DNA of 64,000 nucleotides from an uncultured Lachnospiraceae bacterium (GTDB lineage Bacteria > Bacillota > Clostridia > Lachnospirales > Lachnospiraceae). The notes under the pieces are model-generated. The model was not told the origin of the DNA and made no database searches. It worked only from the letters and a program-made list of their open reading frames with translations. Within the stretch, counting starts at the first letter, position 1, and each line of letters begins with the position of its first letter. The stretch spans positions 62,001-126,000 of the forward strand of contig CADBXF010000016.1 in NCBI GenBank assembly GCA_902798585.1, given 5' to 3'. Made by a program: the position numbers and the translations under genes. Positions 16,429 through 26,572 of this stretch are shown in pieces.

Positions 16429-16471
16429 AGAAAACAATTGCACATAAACGATTTCGGATTAAGAAAGGCAA

Positions 16472-16508
16472 AGGCGTCTTTCGTACCCACACGGTACGGG
16501 AGACGCCT
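16472..16508 (+). promoter_or_regulatory. glnN leader hairpin 2
   Basis: A 16-bp stem, AGGCGTCTTTCGTACC with GGTACGGGAGACGCCT, around loop CACAC, ending about 32 nt before the glnN start. The T-tract after it is poor. The 19-nt segment GAAAGGCAAAGGCGTCTTT (16463-16481) repeats 16377-16395 at 18 of 19 positions, so the 5' arm of hairpin 1 could also pair with the 3' arm of hairpin 2. Confidence 0.6.
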
Positions 16509-16539
16509 CTTCTGATTTCCGGAACGAAAGGAGAAAATT

Positions 16540-18667
16540 ATGAAGACAACGACAACGGTACCGGATTACTTCGGATGTGATGTGTTTGACGACAGAGTCA
16601 TGAAGGCGACTCTCTCCGCCAAGGTTTACGCATCTCTCCGCCGCACCATCGACGAGGGTGCGGAACTCGATGCAGGTGTTGCCAATGCCGTAGCGGAAGC
16701 GATGAAGGAATGGGCAGTAGGCAAGGGAGCAACACATTTTACGCACTGGTTCCAGCCGCTCACCGGTATCACCGCCGAGAAGCATGACAGCTTCATCTCC
16801 CCGTCTCCGGACGGCGGCGTAATCATGGAGTTTTCCGGCAAGGAGCTCATCAAGGGCGAGCCGGATGCATCCTCCTTCCCCAGCGGCGGCCTTCGCGCCA
16901 CCTTCGAGGCGAGAGGATACACCGCATGGGATCCTACTTCCTACGCATTCTTAAAGGGCAACACCCTTTGCATTCCCACCGCGTTCTGCTCCTACGGCGG
17001 ACACGCTCTGGACAAGAAGACCCCGCTGCTGCGCTCCATGGAGGCTCTCAGCAAGCAGGCACTTCGTATCCTTCGCCTCTTCGGCAACACCACGGCGAAG
17101 CGCGTCATCTCCTCCGTCGGACCGGAGCAGGAATACTTCCTCATTTCCAAGGAAATGTATGACAAGCGCCCTGACCTTCGGTTCACGGGCCGCACGCTCT
17201 TCGGTTCCAAGCCGCCGAAGGGACAGGAGCTTGACGATCACTACTTCGGCGTTATCAAGCCCGGCGTACAGGCCTACATGAAGGACCTGAACGAGGAACT
17301 CTGGAAGCTCGGCATCCTTGCGAAGACCGAGCACAACGAAGTGGCTCCCGCACAGCACGAGCTTGCGCCGATCTACTCCACCACCAACATCGCAACGGAC
17401 CACAACCAGTTGACGATGGAGATCATGCAGAAGGTTGCTGCCAAGCACGGTCTTGTCTGCCTGCTTCATGAGAAGCCTTTCGCAGGCGTGAACGGCTCCG
17501 GCAAACACAACAACTGGTCCATCGCAACGGACAACGGCCAGAACCTTCTCTCCCCCGGAGATACGCCTTATGAAAATGCACAGTTCCTGTTGTTCCTGTG
17601 CGCGGTCATCAAGGCCGTGGACGACTATCAGGATCTGCTCCGTCTCTCCGTAGCTACCGCCGGCAACGACCATCGTCTCGGCGCAAACGAGGCTCCGCCT
17701 GCAGTTATCTCGATGTTCTTAGGTGACGAGCTGAACGCCGTTTTGGAGGCGATCGACACCGATACACCTTACGCCGGAACCGAGAAGACCGTCATGAAGC
17801 TCGGCGTCGATGTGCTTCCGAAATTCAACCGCGATACGACCGACCGCAACCGTACGTCGCCGTTCGCATTTACCGGCAACAAGTTCGAGTTCCGTATGCT
17901 CGGCTCCTCGAACAGCATCGCCTGCGCAAACATCATGCTCAACAGTGCCGTTGCGGAATCGCTCAAGATTTACGCCGACCGTCTGGAGGGCGCCGAGAAC
18001 TTCGAGGACGCGCTGCACGCCATGATCAAGAAGACCATCAGGGATCACAAGCGCATCATCTTCAACGGCAACGGTTACGACGATGCATGGATCAAGGAAG
18101 CAACGGAGGTTCGCGGTCTTTCCAACTACCGCACGACGGCTTTCCAACTACCGCACGACGGCCGACTGCATGCCTCACCTTCTTGATAAGAAGAACGCCG
18201 ATATGCTCATCTCCCACGGTGTGTTCACCATGGACGAGCTTCGCTCCCGTGTTGATATCATGCTGGAGAACTACTGCAAGAGCGTTGCCATCGAGGCCAA
18301 CACCATGGTTGACATGGCCAAGACCCAGATCGCACCGGCAGTCGACAAATACGCATCGGATCTCGCAAGAGACGTCGCTGCGAAGAAGGCTGTGGACGGA
18401 TCGCTTCCGTGCCGCCGCGACAGCAGGCTGATTTCCAAGCTCTCCGCTCTCACCGATATCATCGACGAGCGCACGGAGGTTCTGGAGAGCACGATGGTTA
18501 CCCTCCGCGGTATCGAGGGAATCATTCCCGAGTCCGAGTTCATCCGCGACAAGGTTCTGCCTGCGATGACCGAGCTCCGTATCGCCTGCGATGAGGCTGA
18601 GACCATCACGGCGAGAGGCTACTGGCCGTACCCGACCTACGGCGATCTTCTCTTCAGCGTACGCTGA
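16540..18667 (+). pseudogene. glnN: Type III glutamine synthetase GlnN, frameshifted by a 22-bp tandem duplication
   Basis: GSIII makes glutamine from glutamate, ammonia and ATP; the family is ~700 residues. The first frame runs 16540-18186 (548 codons) and includes the catalytic core: [41 protein letters not shown] and [22 protein letters not shown] 22-bp segment at 18118-18139 is repeated exactly at 18140-18161. This shifts the frame and ends the protein 9 codons later. The lost frame continues to 18667 with the rest of the GSIII C-terminus. Removing one copy restores 701 codons. It may be a real reversible mutation or an assembly error. It has its own promoter and a GGAG site, and precedes amt. 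Confidence 0.93.
18118..18161. repeat. Perfect 22-bp tandem duplication inside glnN
   Basis: Copies at 18118-18139 and 18140-18161, both beginning CTTTCCAACTACC and ending CGACGG. Twenty-two is not a multiple of three, so the extra copy breaks the glnN frame. Replication slippage could remove it. Confidence 0.95.
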
Positions 18668-18681
18668 TAAACGGAAAATAA

Positions 18682-18731
18682 ACCGGGCGGTCTGGCGCAG
18701 CTCCGATGGAGAGTTTCGACAGCCGCCCGGT
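18682..18731 (+). promoter_or_regulatory. amt leader hairpin 1
   Basis: ACCGGGCGG (18682-18690) pairs with CCGCCCGGT (18723-18731). Inside is CTCC-GAT-GGAG, containing CCGATGGAG (18703-18711). There is no T-tract, so it is not an obvious terminator for glnN. Confidence 0.55.
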
Positions 18732-18773
18732 GGAAAATAGGTGCAGTAAAACAAAGGAAAAGGGGTTCCATGC

Positions 18774-18817
18774 CTCTGCAGCTACGACGGCCGATGGAGC
18801 CGAACGGACCTGCAGAG
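18774..18817 (+). promoter_or_regulatory. amt leader hairpin 2
   Basis: CTCTGCAG pairs with CTGCAGAG. Inside, CGGC and GCCG frame a loop containing the same CCGATGGAG (18791-18799) as hairpin 1. It ends about 10 nt before the amt ribosome-binding site, so it could affect translation. Confidence 0.55.
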
Positions 18818-18842
18818 AGTATTTACAAAGGAGGTGCTTGCA

Positions 18843-20597
18843 ATGTCAATCACCGATATTACATCAATTGTCACAAAAGAAGCATTTGGTATCTGGTTCC
18901 TGATCGGAGCCGCACTCGTCTTCTTCATGCAGGCCGGATTCGCCATGGTTGAGACCGGTTTCACCCGTGCGAAAAATGCCGGCAACATCATCATGAAGAA
19001 CCTCATGGATTTCTGTATCGGTACTGTCGTATTTGTACTGCTCGGTTTCTCTCTCATGATGGCCGAGGATTATGTATGCGGATTCATCGGCGTTCCGAAT
19101 CTTAAGATCTTCACCGATTTCGGCGGATTCCTTGAGGCAGGAATGGCTCCTTCCTTCGTATTCAACCTTGTGTTCTGCGCAACGGCAGCCACCATCGTGT
19201 CCGGCTCCATGGCAGAGCGCACGAAGTTCATCTCCTATTGTATTTACTCCGGCGTGATTTCGCTGTTTGTATATCCGATTGAAGCCGGCTGGGTTTGGAA
19301 CTCGCAGGGCTGGCTTGTAAAGCTCGGTTTCCACGATTTCGCAGGTTCCGCTGCCATCCACTCCGTCGGCGGTATCACCGCTTTGATCGGTGCGATCCTG
19401 GTTGGTCCCCGCCTTGGCAAATATGTTAAGGATAAGAGCGGCAAAGTTACGAAAGTTAACGCAATTCCCGGTCATGCCATCACCCTGGGTGCTCTCGGAT
19501 GCTTCATCCTGTGGTTCGGCTGGTACGGTTTCAACGGCGCTGCTGCCTGGGACGGAAACTCTCTTGCTTCCATCTTCGTCACCACGACGATCGCTCCGGC
19601 AGTTGCCACCTGCACGACTCTGTTGTACACCTGGATTAAGAACGGCAAGCCCGATGTCTCGATGTGCCTTAACGCCTCGCTTGCAGGTCTTGTAGGTATC
19701 ACCGCAGGCTGCGATGCTCTGGACGCTCTCGGCGCAAGCATCGTCGGTATCGTTTCCGGTATCCTGGTAGTCGTTGTTGTCGAAGTACTTGATCTGAAGT
19801 GCCATGTGGACGATCCCGTCGGTGCCGTCGGTGTGCATTTTGCGAACGGCATCTGGGGAACCATCGCCGTAGGTTTGCTGGCAAACCCGAAGGCTCCCGC
19901 CGGTTTGAAAGGTCTGTTCTACACCGGTAGTGCCAAGCTTGTAGGCGTTCAGACCCTTGGTATCGCTGCCATCCTTGCATGGACTGCAGTATGCATGACC
20001 ATCACATTTATGATTATCAAGAAGACCATCGGTCTCCGTGTTTCGCCCGAGGAAGAGATTCGCGGTCTGGACAGCACCGAGCACGGTCTTCCGAGTTCCT
20101 ACGCAGACTTCGCTCCCGCAGTTGCCGGTCTTCCTTACAGCTTCCCTGAGGCTGCCGATGCGGTTGCCGTTACCGGTGAGACGCCGGTTGCCGAGGCCGT
20201 TCCGGTGAAGAAGGTTGCCTCGGTTGTGGACGACGGTTCGCCGAAGTTCACAAAGATTGAAATTGTCTGCCGTGAATCCCGCTTCGAGCAGCTGAAGGAA
20301 GCCATGATGGGTATCGGCATCACCGGTATGACCGTCTCCCATGTGCTCGGCTGCGGTATTCAGAAGGGCAAACCGGAGTTCTATCGAGGTGTTCCGGTTG
20401 AGGCCACGCTGCTTCCCAAGATTCAGGTTGACATCGTCGTCGTAGCGGTTCCGGTCCGCAAGGTTATCGAGACCGCCAAGAAGGTGCTTTACACCGGACA
20501 TATCGGCGACGGCAAGATCTTCGTATACGATGTGGAAAATGTCATTAAAGTCCGCACCGGCGAGGAAGGTTACGACGCTTTACAAGACGTAGAATAA
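18843..20597 (+). CDS. amt: Ammonium transporter fused to a PII (GlnK) signalling domain
   Basis: 584 residues. Residues ~1-410 are a full Amt/Mep/Rh channel with about 11 helices and the conserved HDFAGSAAIHSVGG and VGVHFANGIWG histidines. A ~55-residue linker leads to a complete PII domain (~468-584) with a T-loop (KPEFYRGVPVEATLLPK, including a tyrosine), and the signature GDGKIFVYDVENVIKVRTGE. PII proteins sense ATP/ADP and 2-oxoglutarate and plug Amt channels; here sensor and channel are one chain. The start at 18843 has AAAGGAGG 8 nt before it; an in-frame GTG at 18834 overlaps that site. It lies between glnN and asnB. Confidence 0.95.
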   Translation: MSITDITSIVTKEAFGIWFLIGAALVFFMQAGFAMVETGFTRAKNAGNIIMKNLMDFCIGTVVFVLLGFSLMMAEDYVCGFIGVPNLKIFTDFGGFLEAGMAPSFVFNLVFCATAATIVSGSMAERTKFISYCIYSGVISLFVYPIEAGWVWNSQGWLVKLGFHDFAGSAAIHSVGGITALIGAILVGPRLGKYVKDKSGKVTKVNAIPGHAITLGALGCFILWFGWYGFNGAAAWDGNSLASIFVTTTIAPAVATCTTLLYTWIKNGKPDVSMCLNASLAGLVGITAGCDALDALGASIVGIVSGILVVVVVEVLDLKCHVDDPVGAVGVHFANGIWGTIAVGLLANPKAPAGLKGLFYTGSAKLVGVQTLGIAAILAWTAVCMTITFMIIKKTIGLRVSPEEEIRGLDSTEHGLPSSYADFAPAVAGLPYSFPEAADAVAVTGETPVAEAVPVKKVASVVDDGSPKFTKIEIVCRESRFEQLKEAMMGIGITGMTVSHVLGCGIQKGKPEFYRGVPVEATLLPKIQVDIVVVAVPVRKVIETAKKVLYTGHIGDGKIFVYDVENVIKVRTGEEGYDALQDVE

Positions 20598-20614
20598 TAT
20601 ACCCGGAAAGATGC

Positions 20615-20658
20615 AAACCACCGAAAGCCCCGCGATTGTGCGGGGTTTCGGGCGGTTT
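20615..20658 (+). terminator. Hairpin between amt and asnB
   Basis: A strong imperfect stem (AAACC-CCGAAA-CCCCGC against GCGGGG-TTTCGG-GGTTT) around a GATTGT loop, ending about 18 nt before asnB. No T-run beyond GGTTTG, so termination may be partial; it could instead be a regulatory or processing structure. Confidence 0.45.
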
Positions 20659-20675
20659 GTAAGAGGTGAAATACC

Positions 20676-22259
20676 ATGTGTTCCATTATCGGATATTGCG
20701 GGCCGGTAACAGACCCGAAAGCATTTACGGAAGGATTTGCCGCGACTGTCTCGCGCGGCCCCGATGACACAAAAATCATCGATACCGGGCGAGGCCTTCT
20801 CGGTTTTCACCGGCTGGCAATTATGGATTTGACAAGCGGCGGCATGCAGCCGTTCACACTTCAGGGCGACGCTGTCGTATGCAACGGCGAGCTGTACGGT
20901 TTCGCTGAAGAGAGAGCGCTTCTGATGAAGAAAGGGTATCATTTTACCAGCGATTCGGACTGCGAGATACTGCTTCCGATGTACCGCGAGTACGGCACGG
21001 ACATGTTCAAAAGACTCGATGCGGAGTTCGCATGCGTAATCTACGACAGCCGCACCGGCGAGTTTATCGCGGCGCGCGACCCGATCGGCATCCGCCCGCT
21101 GTACTACGGCTATGACAAAAACGGCGCCATCGTCTTCGCAAGCGAGCCCAAGAACCTTGTCGGCATGTGCGAACACATCATGCCCTTCCCTCCCGGGCAC
21201 TACTACAAGGGCGGCAAATTCCACTGCTACGACGACATTGCGGCCGCGCCGGTCATGAGCTCCGACGGGCTTGAGAAGGCGTGCGCCAAAATTCGCGAGA
21301 AGCTTATCGCAGGCGTTGAGAAGCGCCTCGTGGCGGACGCGAAAGTCGGCTTCCTGCTCTCCGGCGGTCTGGATTCCTCGCTGGTATGTGCCATCGCCGC
21401 GCGCAAGAGCAAGACTCCGATTCGCACCTTTGCCATCGGTATGAGCAAGGACGCCATCGACTTAAAATATGCAAAGCAGGTTGCCGATTTTATCGGCGCC
21501 GAGCACACCGAAGTATTCATGACGCCCGACGAGGTCATCTCCTATCTTCCGGAAGTCATCAGGCTTCTGGGAACCTTCGACATCACGACAATCCGCGCCA
21601 GCATGGGCATGTATCTCGTCTGCAAGGCCATCCATGAGCAGACGGACATCCGCGTACTGTTGACCGGCGAGATTTCCGATGAGCTTTTCGGCTACAAATA
21701 CACCGATTTCGCGCCGTCCGCCGAGGCCTTCCAGAAGGAGGCGCAGAAGCGGGTCCGCGAGCTGCATATGTACGATGTTCTCCGCGCCGACCGCTGCATC
21801 AGCGTGAACTCTCTGGAGGCGCGCGTTCCCTTCGGCGATCTCGATTTCGTGCGCTATGTCATGAGCCTCGATCCCGAGATGAAGCGCAACCGCTACAACA
21901 TGGGCAAGTACCTTCTCCGCCACGCGTTTGAGGGGCTTGAATATCTTCCGGATTCCATCCTGTGGCGCCAGAAGGCTGCATTTTCCGATGCGGTCGGTCA
22001 CTCGATGGTCGACATCTTGAAGGAGTACGCGGAGGGTCTCTACACGGACGAAGAATTTGAGGCAAAGCGCGCAAAATACACCCACGCACGGCCGTTCACG
22101 AAGGAATCGCTTCTCTACCGCGAAATCTTCGAGCGTTACTACCCCGGCCAGGCGGAAATGATTATCGATTTCTGGATGCCAAATCGTGAGTGGGAAGGTT
22201 GCAATGTCAATGATCCGTCGGCCCGCGTTCTCGCAAACTACGGCGCCAGCGGCGTATAA
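20676..22259 (+). CDS. asnB: Glutamine-hydrolysing asparagine synthetase AsnB
   Basis: 527 residues. The N-terminal class II glutaminase has the nucleophile Cys2 (MCSIIGY), RGPDD and CNGELYG. The C-terminal synthetase has the ATP-pyrophosphatase loop LLSGGLDSSL and the later GEISDELFGYKYT. It converts aspartate, glutamine and ATP to asparagine. It follows amt and is followed 15 nt later by pyrG, suggesting an operon. Its length suits the bacterial AsnB form. Confidence 0.95.
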   Translation: MCSIIGYCGPVTDPKAFTEGFAATVSRGPDDTKIIDTGRGLLGFHRLAIMDLTSGGMQPFTLQGDAVVCNGELYGFAEERALLMKKGYHFTSDSDCEILLPMYREYGTDMFKRLDAEFACVIYDSRTGEFIAARDPIGIRPLYYGYDKNGAIVFASEPKNLVGMCEHIMPFPPGHYYKGGKFHCYDDIAAAPVMSSDGLEKACAKIREKLIAGVEKRLVADAKVGFLLSGGLDSSLVCAIAARKSKTPIRTFAIGMSKDAIDLKYAKQVADFIGAEHTEVFMTPDEVISYLPEVIRLLGTFDITTIRASMGMYLVCKAIHEQTDIRVLLTGEISDELFGYKYTDFAPSAEAFQKEAQKRVRELHMYDVLRADRCISVNSLEARVPFGDLDFVRYVMSLDPEMKRNRYNMGKYLLRHAFEGLEYLPDSILWRQKAAFSDAVGHSMVDILKEYAEGLYTDEEFEAKRAKYTHARPFTKESLLYREIFERYYPGQAEMIIDFWMPNREWEGCNVNDPSARVLANYGASGV

Positions 22260-23876
<1,617 letters not shown>

Positions 23877-23933
23877 CGCCCCGGCTTTACGGCCGACCCT
23901 TCCGAATTTTCTTTGTATCCCGAGGTTCTGTCT

Positions 23934-25358
23934 ATGATTGCATCGTTTGACAAATTACACGAAGAGTGCGGCGTCTTCGGCGTCTATTCCGCGGAGCCCG
24001 TGCCGGCTGCCGAGATGGCCTACTACGGCCTTTATGCGCTGCAGCACCGCGGTCAGGAGAGCTGTGGTATCGTCGTCAACGACGACGGCATTTTCCGCTC
24101 ACACAAGGATGTCGGCCTCGTCTCGGATGTGTTCCCGCGGGAGGTGCTCGCCTCCTTCCCCGCAGCGACCATGGCGGTCGCCCACACCCGGTATGCCACC
24201 ACCGGCGGCTCCGGGCGGAGCAATGTCCAGCCGATTGAAGTCAACCATCAGAAAGGGAAAATGGCTCTCGCCCACAACGGAAACATCAGCAACGCCGCCG
24301 AGCTCCGCTCCGCGCTTGAGCTGACCGGCGCCATTTTCCATACCACGAGCGACACCGAGATTATCGCCTACCTTGTAACCAAGGAACGGCTCCTAAGCCC
24401 CTCCATCGAGGATGCGGTGAGCCGGGCGGTCGCGTCGCTGCAGGGTGCATTTTCCCTGATTGTCATGTCGGCGCAGAAGCTGATCTGTATCCGCGATCCC
24501 CACGGCTTCCGGCCGCTTTGCTACGGGCAGACGGCGGACGGCACCTACATCGTCGCCTCCGAGTCCTGCGCGCTGCACGCCGTCGGAGCAACACCGATCC
24601 GGGATGTGGAGCCCGGCGAAATGCTTGTCTTCAGCCGCGACGGCGTCGTCTCCCGGAAGGAGCACTGCGGAACCGCTCCGGTGCGCCACTGCATCTTTGA
24701 GTATATCTATTTTGCGAGGCCGGACTCCGTCATCGACGGTGTCTCCGTGCATGCGGCGAGGCTGCGTGCCGGCGAAATTCTCGCCCTCGCTCACCCGGCG
24801 GATGCGGACATTGTCATCGGCGTTCCGGACTCGGGCCTGGACGCGGCCATCGGCTATGCGCGGGCGTCCGGCATTCCCTACGGTATCGGGCTCATCAAAA
24901 ACAAATACATCGGACGGACTTTCATCAAGCCCTCCGGGCGGATGGATGCCGTCAAGATCAAGCTCGCCGCCGTGGAGGAGACCGTGAGGGACAAGCGCAT
25001 TGTCCTGATTGACGACTCCATCGTGCGCGGCACCACCTGTGCCCACATCGTGCGGATGCTCCGCGAGGCCGGCGCAAAGGAAATCCACATGCGCGTCACC
25101 GCGCCGCCCTTCCTGCACCCCTGCTACTACGGAACGGATGTGGACTCCGAGGACAATCTGATTGCATGCCGCCACACTGTCGCGGAGATTGCGGAAATTA
25201 TCGGCGTGGACACTCTCGGGTATCTCCCCGTGGACGAGCTTCCGGGCCTGTGCGGCAGCTCGGACATATGCAGCGCGTGCTTCGACGGCTCCTATCCGAC
25301 CCCGGTTCCCTCGGACACGCGAAAAGACCGCTTCGAACAACGCCTGTCAGAGCGATAA
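23934..25358 (+). CDS. purF: Amidophosphoribosyltransferase PurF
   Basis: 474 residues. First step of purine synthesis, using glutamine and PRPP. The predicted nucleophile is Cys12 (HEECGVFGVY), implying removal of an 11-residue propeptide as in the Bacillus-type enzyme. RTFIKPSGR and the PRPP loop VLIDDSIVRGTTC are present. Late cysteines (CRHTVAEI, then GLCGSSDICSACF) fit the 4Fe-4S cluster of that enzyme type. The start ATG has only a weak GAGG upstream; an in-frame TTG lies at 23913. Confidence 0.95.
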   Translation: MIASFDKLHEECGVFGVYSAEPVPAAEMAYYGLYALQHRGQESCGIVVNDDGIFRSHKDVGLVSDVFPREVLASFPAATMAVAHTRYATTGGSGRSNVQPIEVNHQKGKMALAHNGNISNAAELRSALELTGAIFHTTSDTEIIAYLVTKERLLSPSIEDAVSRAVASLQGAFSLIVMSAQKLICIRDPHGFRPLCYGQTADGTYIVASESCALHAVGATPIRDVEPGEMLVFSRDGVVSRKEHCGTAPVRHCIFEYIYFARPDSVIDGVSVHAARLRAGEILALAHPADADIVIGVPDSGLDAAIGYARASGIPYGIGLIKNKYIGRTFIKPSGRMDAVKIKLAAVEETVRDKRIVLIDDSIVRGTTCAHIVRMLREAGAKEIHMRVTAPPFLHPCYYGTDVDSEDNLIACRHTVAEIAEIIGVDTLGYLPVDELPGLCGSSDICSACFDGSYPTPVPSDTRKDRFEQRLSER

Positions 25359-25362
25359 ACTG

Positions 25363-25391
25363 TTTACAACAAATGCAAGAGAGCGTATAAT
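25363..25391 (+). promoter_or_regulatory. carA promoter
   Basis: TTTACA (25363-25368), 17-nt spacer, TATAAT (25386-25391), starting within the last codons to stop region of purF. It gives carAB their own promoter. Confidence 0.75.
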
Positions 25392-25394
25392 CAT

Positions 25395-25420
25395 TTTCGA
25401 TTGTGAGAACGATATCGAAA
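25395..25420. promoter_or_regulatory. Inverted repeat at the carA transcription start
   Basis: TTTCGAT and ATCGAAA arms separated by 12 nt, beginning 3 nt after the -10. It could be a repressor operator or a 5' hairpin. No PyrR-type attenuator is evident. Confidence 0.4.
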
Positions 25421-25453
25421 CCATAGAATCACTCAGGAAAGGTCGAAACCAAG

Positions 25454-26572
25454 ATGCGTGAATTTGACCGGAAAATAATAACGGAGGACGGTGCGGAATA
25501 TCTCGGCTACGGCTTCGGCGCCGACGGCGATGTTGTGTTGGAGCTGGTGTTCAACACCTCCATGGTCGGTTACCAGGAAATTCTCTCCGACCCCTCCTAC
25601 ACCGATCAGGCGGTCGTTATGACCTACCCTCTCATGGGCAACTACGGCATGTGCGACGACGACTATGAAACCGGCCGTCCGACCATCGGCGCGTTCCTTG
25701 TCCACGAATACAATGATGAACCCTCCAACTTCCGAAGCACCGAGTCGCTCGGAAGTGTCATGAAGCGCTTCGGTATTCCCGGCGTAAGCGGCCTGGATAC
25801 GCGAAAGCTGAACCGCTCCATCCGCGATTTAGGCTCCCGCAAGGTACTGATTACCACCCCGGCGACAACCCTGGAGGAGGGGCTTGCGGTAATCGAGCGC
25901 ACCGTTCTTCCGAAGGATGCCGTATCCCGGGTAAGCGGCAGCTCCGTCGAACTGTTCACACCGGACCCGGCTGCAGCGGAAAATACCGGGAAGCCTTTGC
26001 ATGTCGTCCTGATTGACTGCGGAATGAAACGAAACATTCTCCGCTCGCTCTTAGCGCGCGGCTGTGAAGTCACTGTAGTACCGTGGGATACGGACGCTGC
26101 AACCATCCGGCGTCTCGCGCCGGACGGCGTGATGCTCAGCAACGGACCCGGCGACCCGACCGAGGTTCCGCAGACCATCGCCACCGTCTCAGAGCTGCAC
26201 GGAACACTCCCGATCTTCGGCATTTGTCTCGGGCATCAGATTCTGTCGCTCTCGTACGGCGCCAAAACCTACAAGCTGAAATTCGGTCACCGCGGCGGAA
26301 ACCATCCCGTGCGGGATCTCGCAACGGGCCGCATCGAAATCACCTCGCAGAACCACTCCTACGCAGTGGACGAGAACAGTCTTGCGGAAACGCCGCTCAC
26401 GGTCACGCACAAAAACCTTCTCGATAACACCGTGGAGGGCGTCGCCTGCGAGGCGGACCGCGCATTCAGCGTGCAGTACCATCCGGAGAGTTCCCCCGGT
26501 CCGCAGGACAGCGCATATCTGTTCGATCGATTCATCCGTTTGATGGAGGCGTACCATGCCGAAAAGAACTGA
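25454..26572 (+). CDS. carA: Carbamoyl-phosphate synthase small subunit CarA
   Basis: 372 residues, the glutaminase subunit that feeds ammonia to CarB for pyrimidine and arginine synthesis. The N-terminal CarA domain ([27 protein letters not shown]) is followed by a class I glutaminase with the Cys in [10 protein letters not shown] and the His in YHPESSPGP. It overlaps the carB start by 17 bp, so the subunits are translationally coupled. Confidence 0.96.
   Translation: MREFDRKIITEDGAEYLGYGFGADGDVVLELVFNTSMVGYQEILSDPSYTDQAVVMTYPLMGNYGMCDDDYETGRPTIGAFLVHEYNDEPSNFRSTESLGSVMKRFGIPGVSGLDTRKLNRSIRDLGSRKVLITTPATTLEEGLAVIERTVLPKDAVSRVSGSSVELFTPDPAAAENTGKPLHVVLIDCGMKRNILRSLLARGCEVTVVPWDTDAATIRRLAPDGVMLSNGPGDPTEVPQTIATVSELHGTLPIFGICLGHQILSLSYGAKTYKLKFGHRGGNHPVRDLATGRIEITSQNHSYAVDENSLAETPLTVTHKNLLDNTVEGVACEADRAFSVQYHPESSPGPQDSAYLFDRFIRLMEAYHAEKN

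Noticed and set aside
16375-16515. 46-codon open frame in the glnN leader, ATG at 16375
   Set aside because: The ATG falls at the predicted transcription start without a ribosome-binding site, and an open frame of this length is expected by chance. A leader peptide is not supported.
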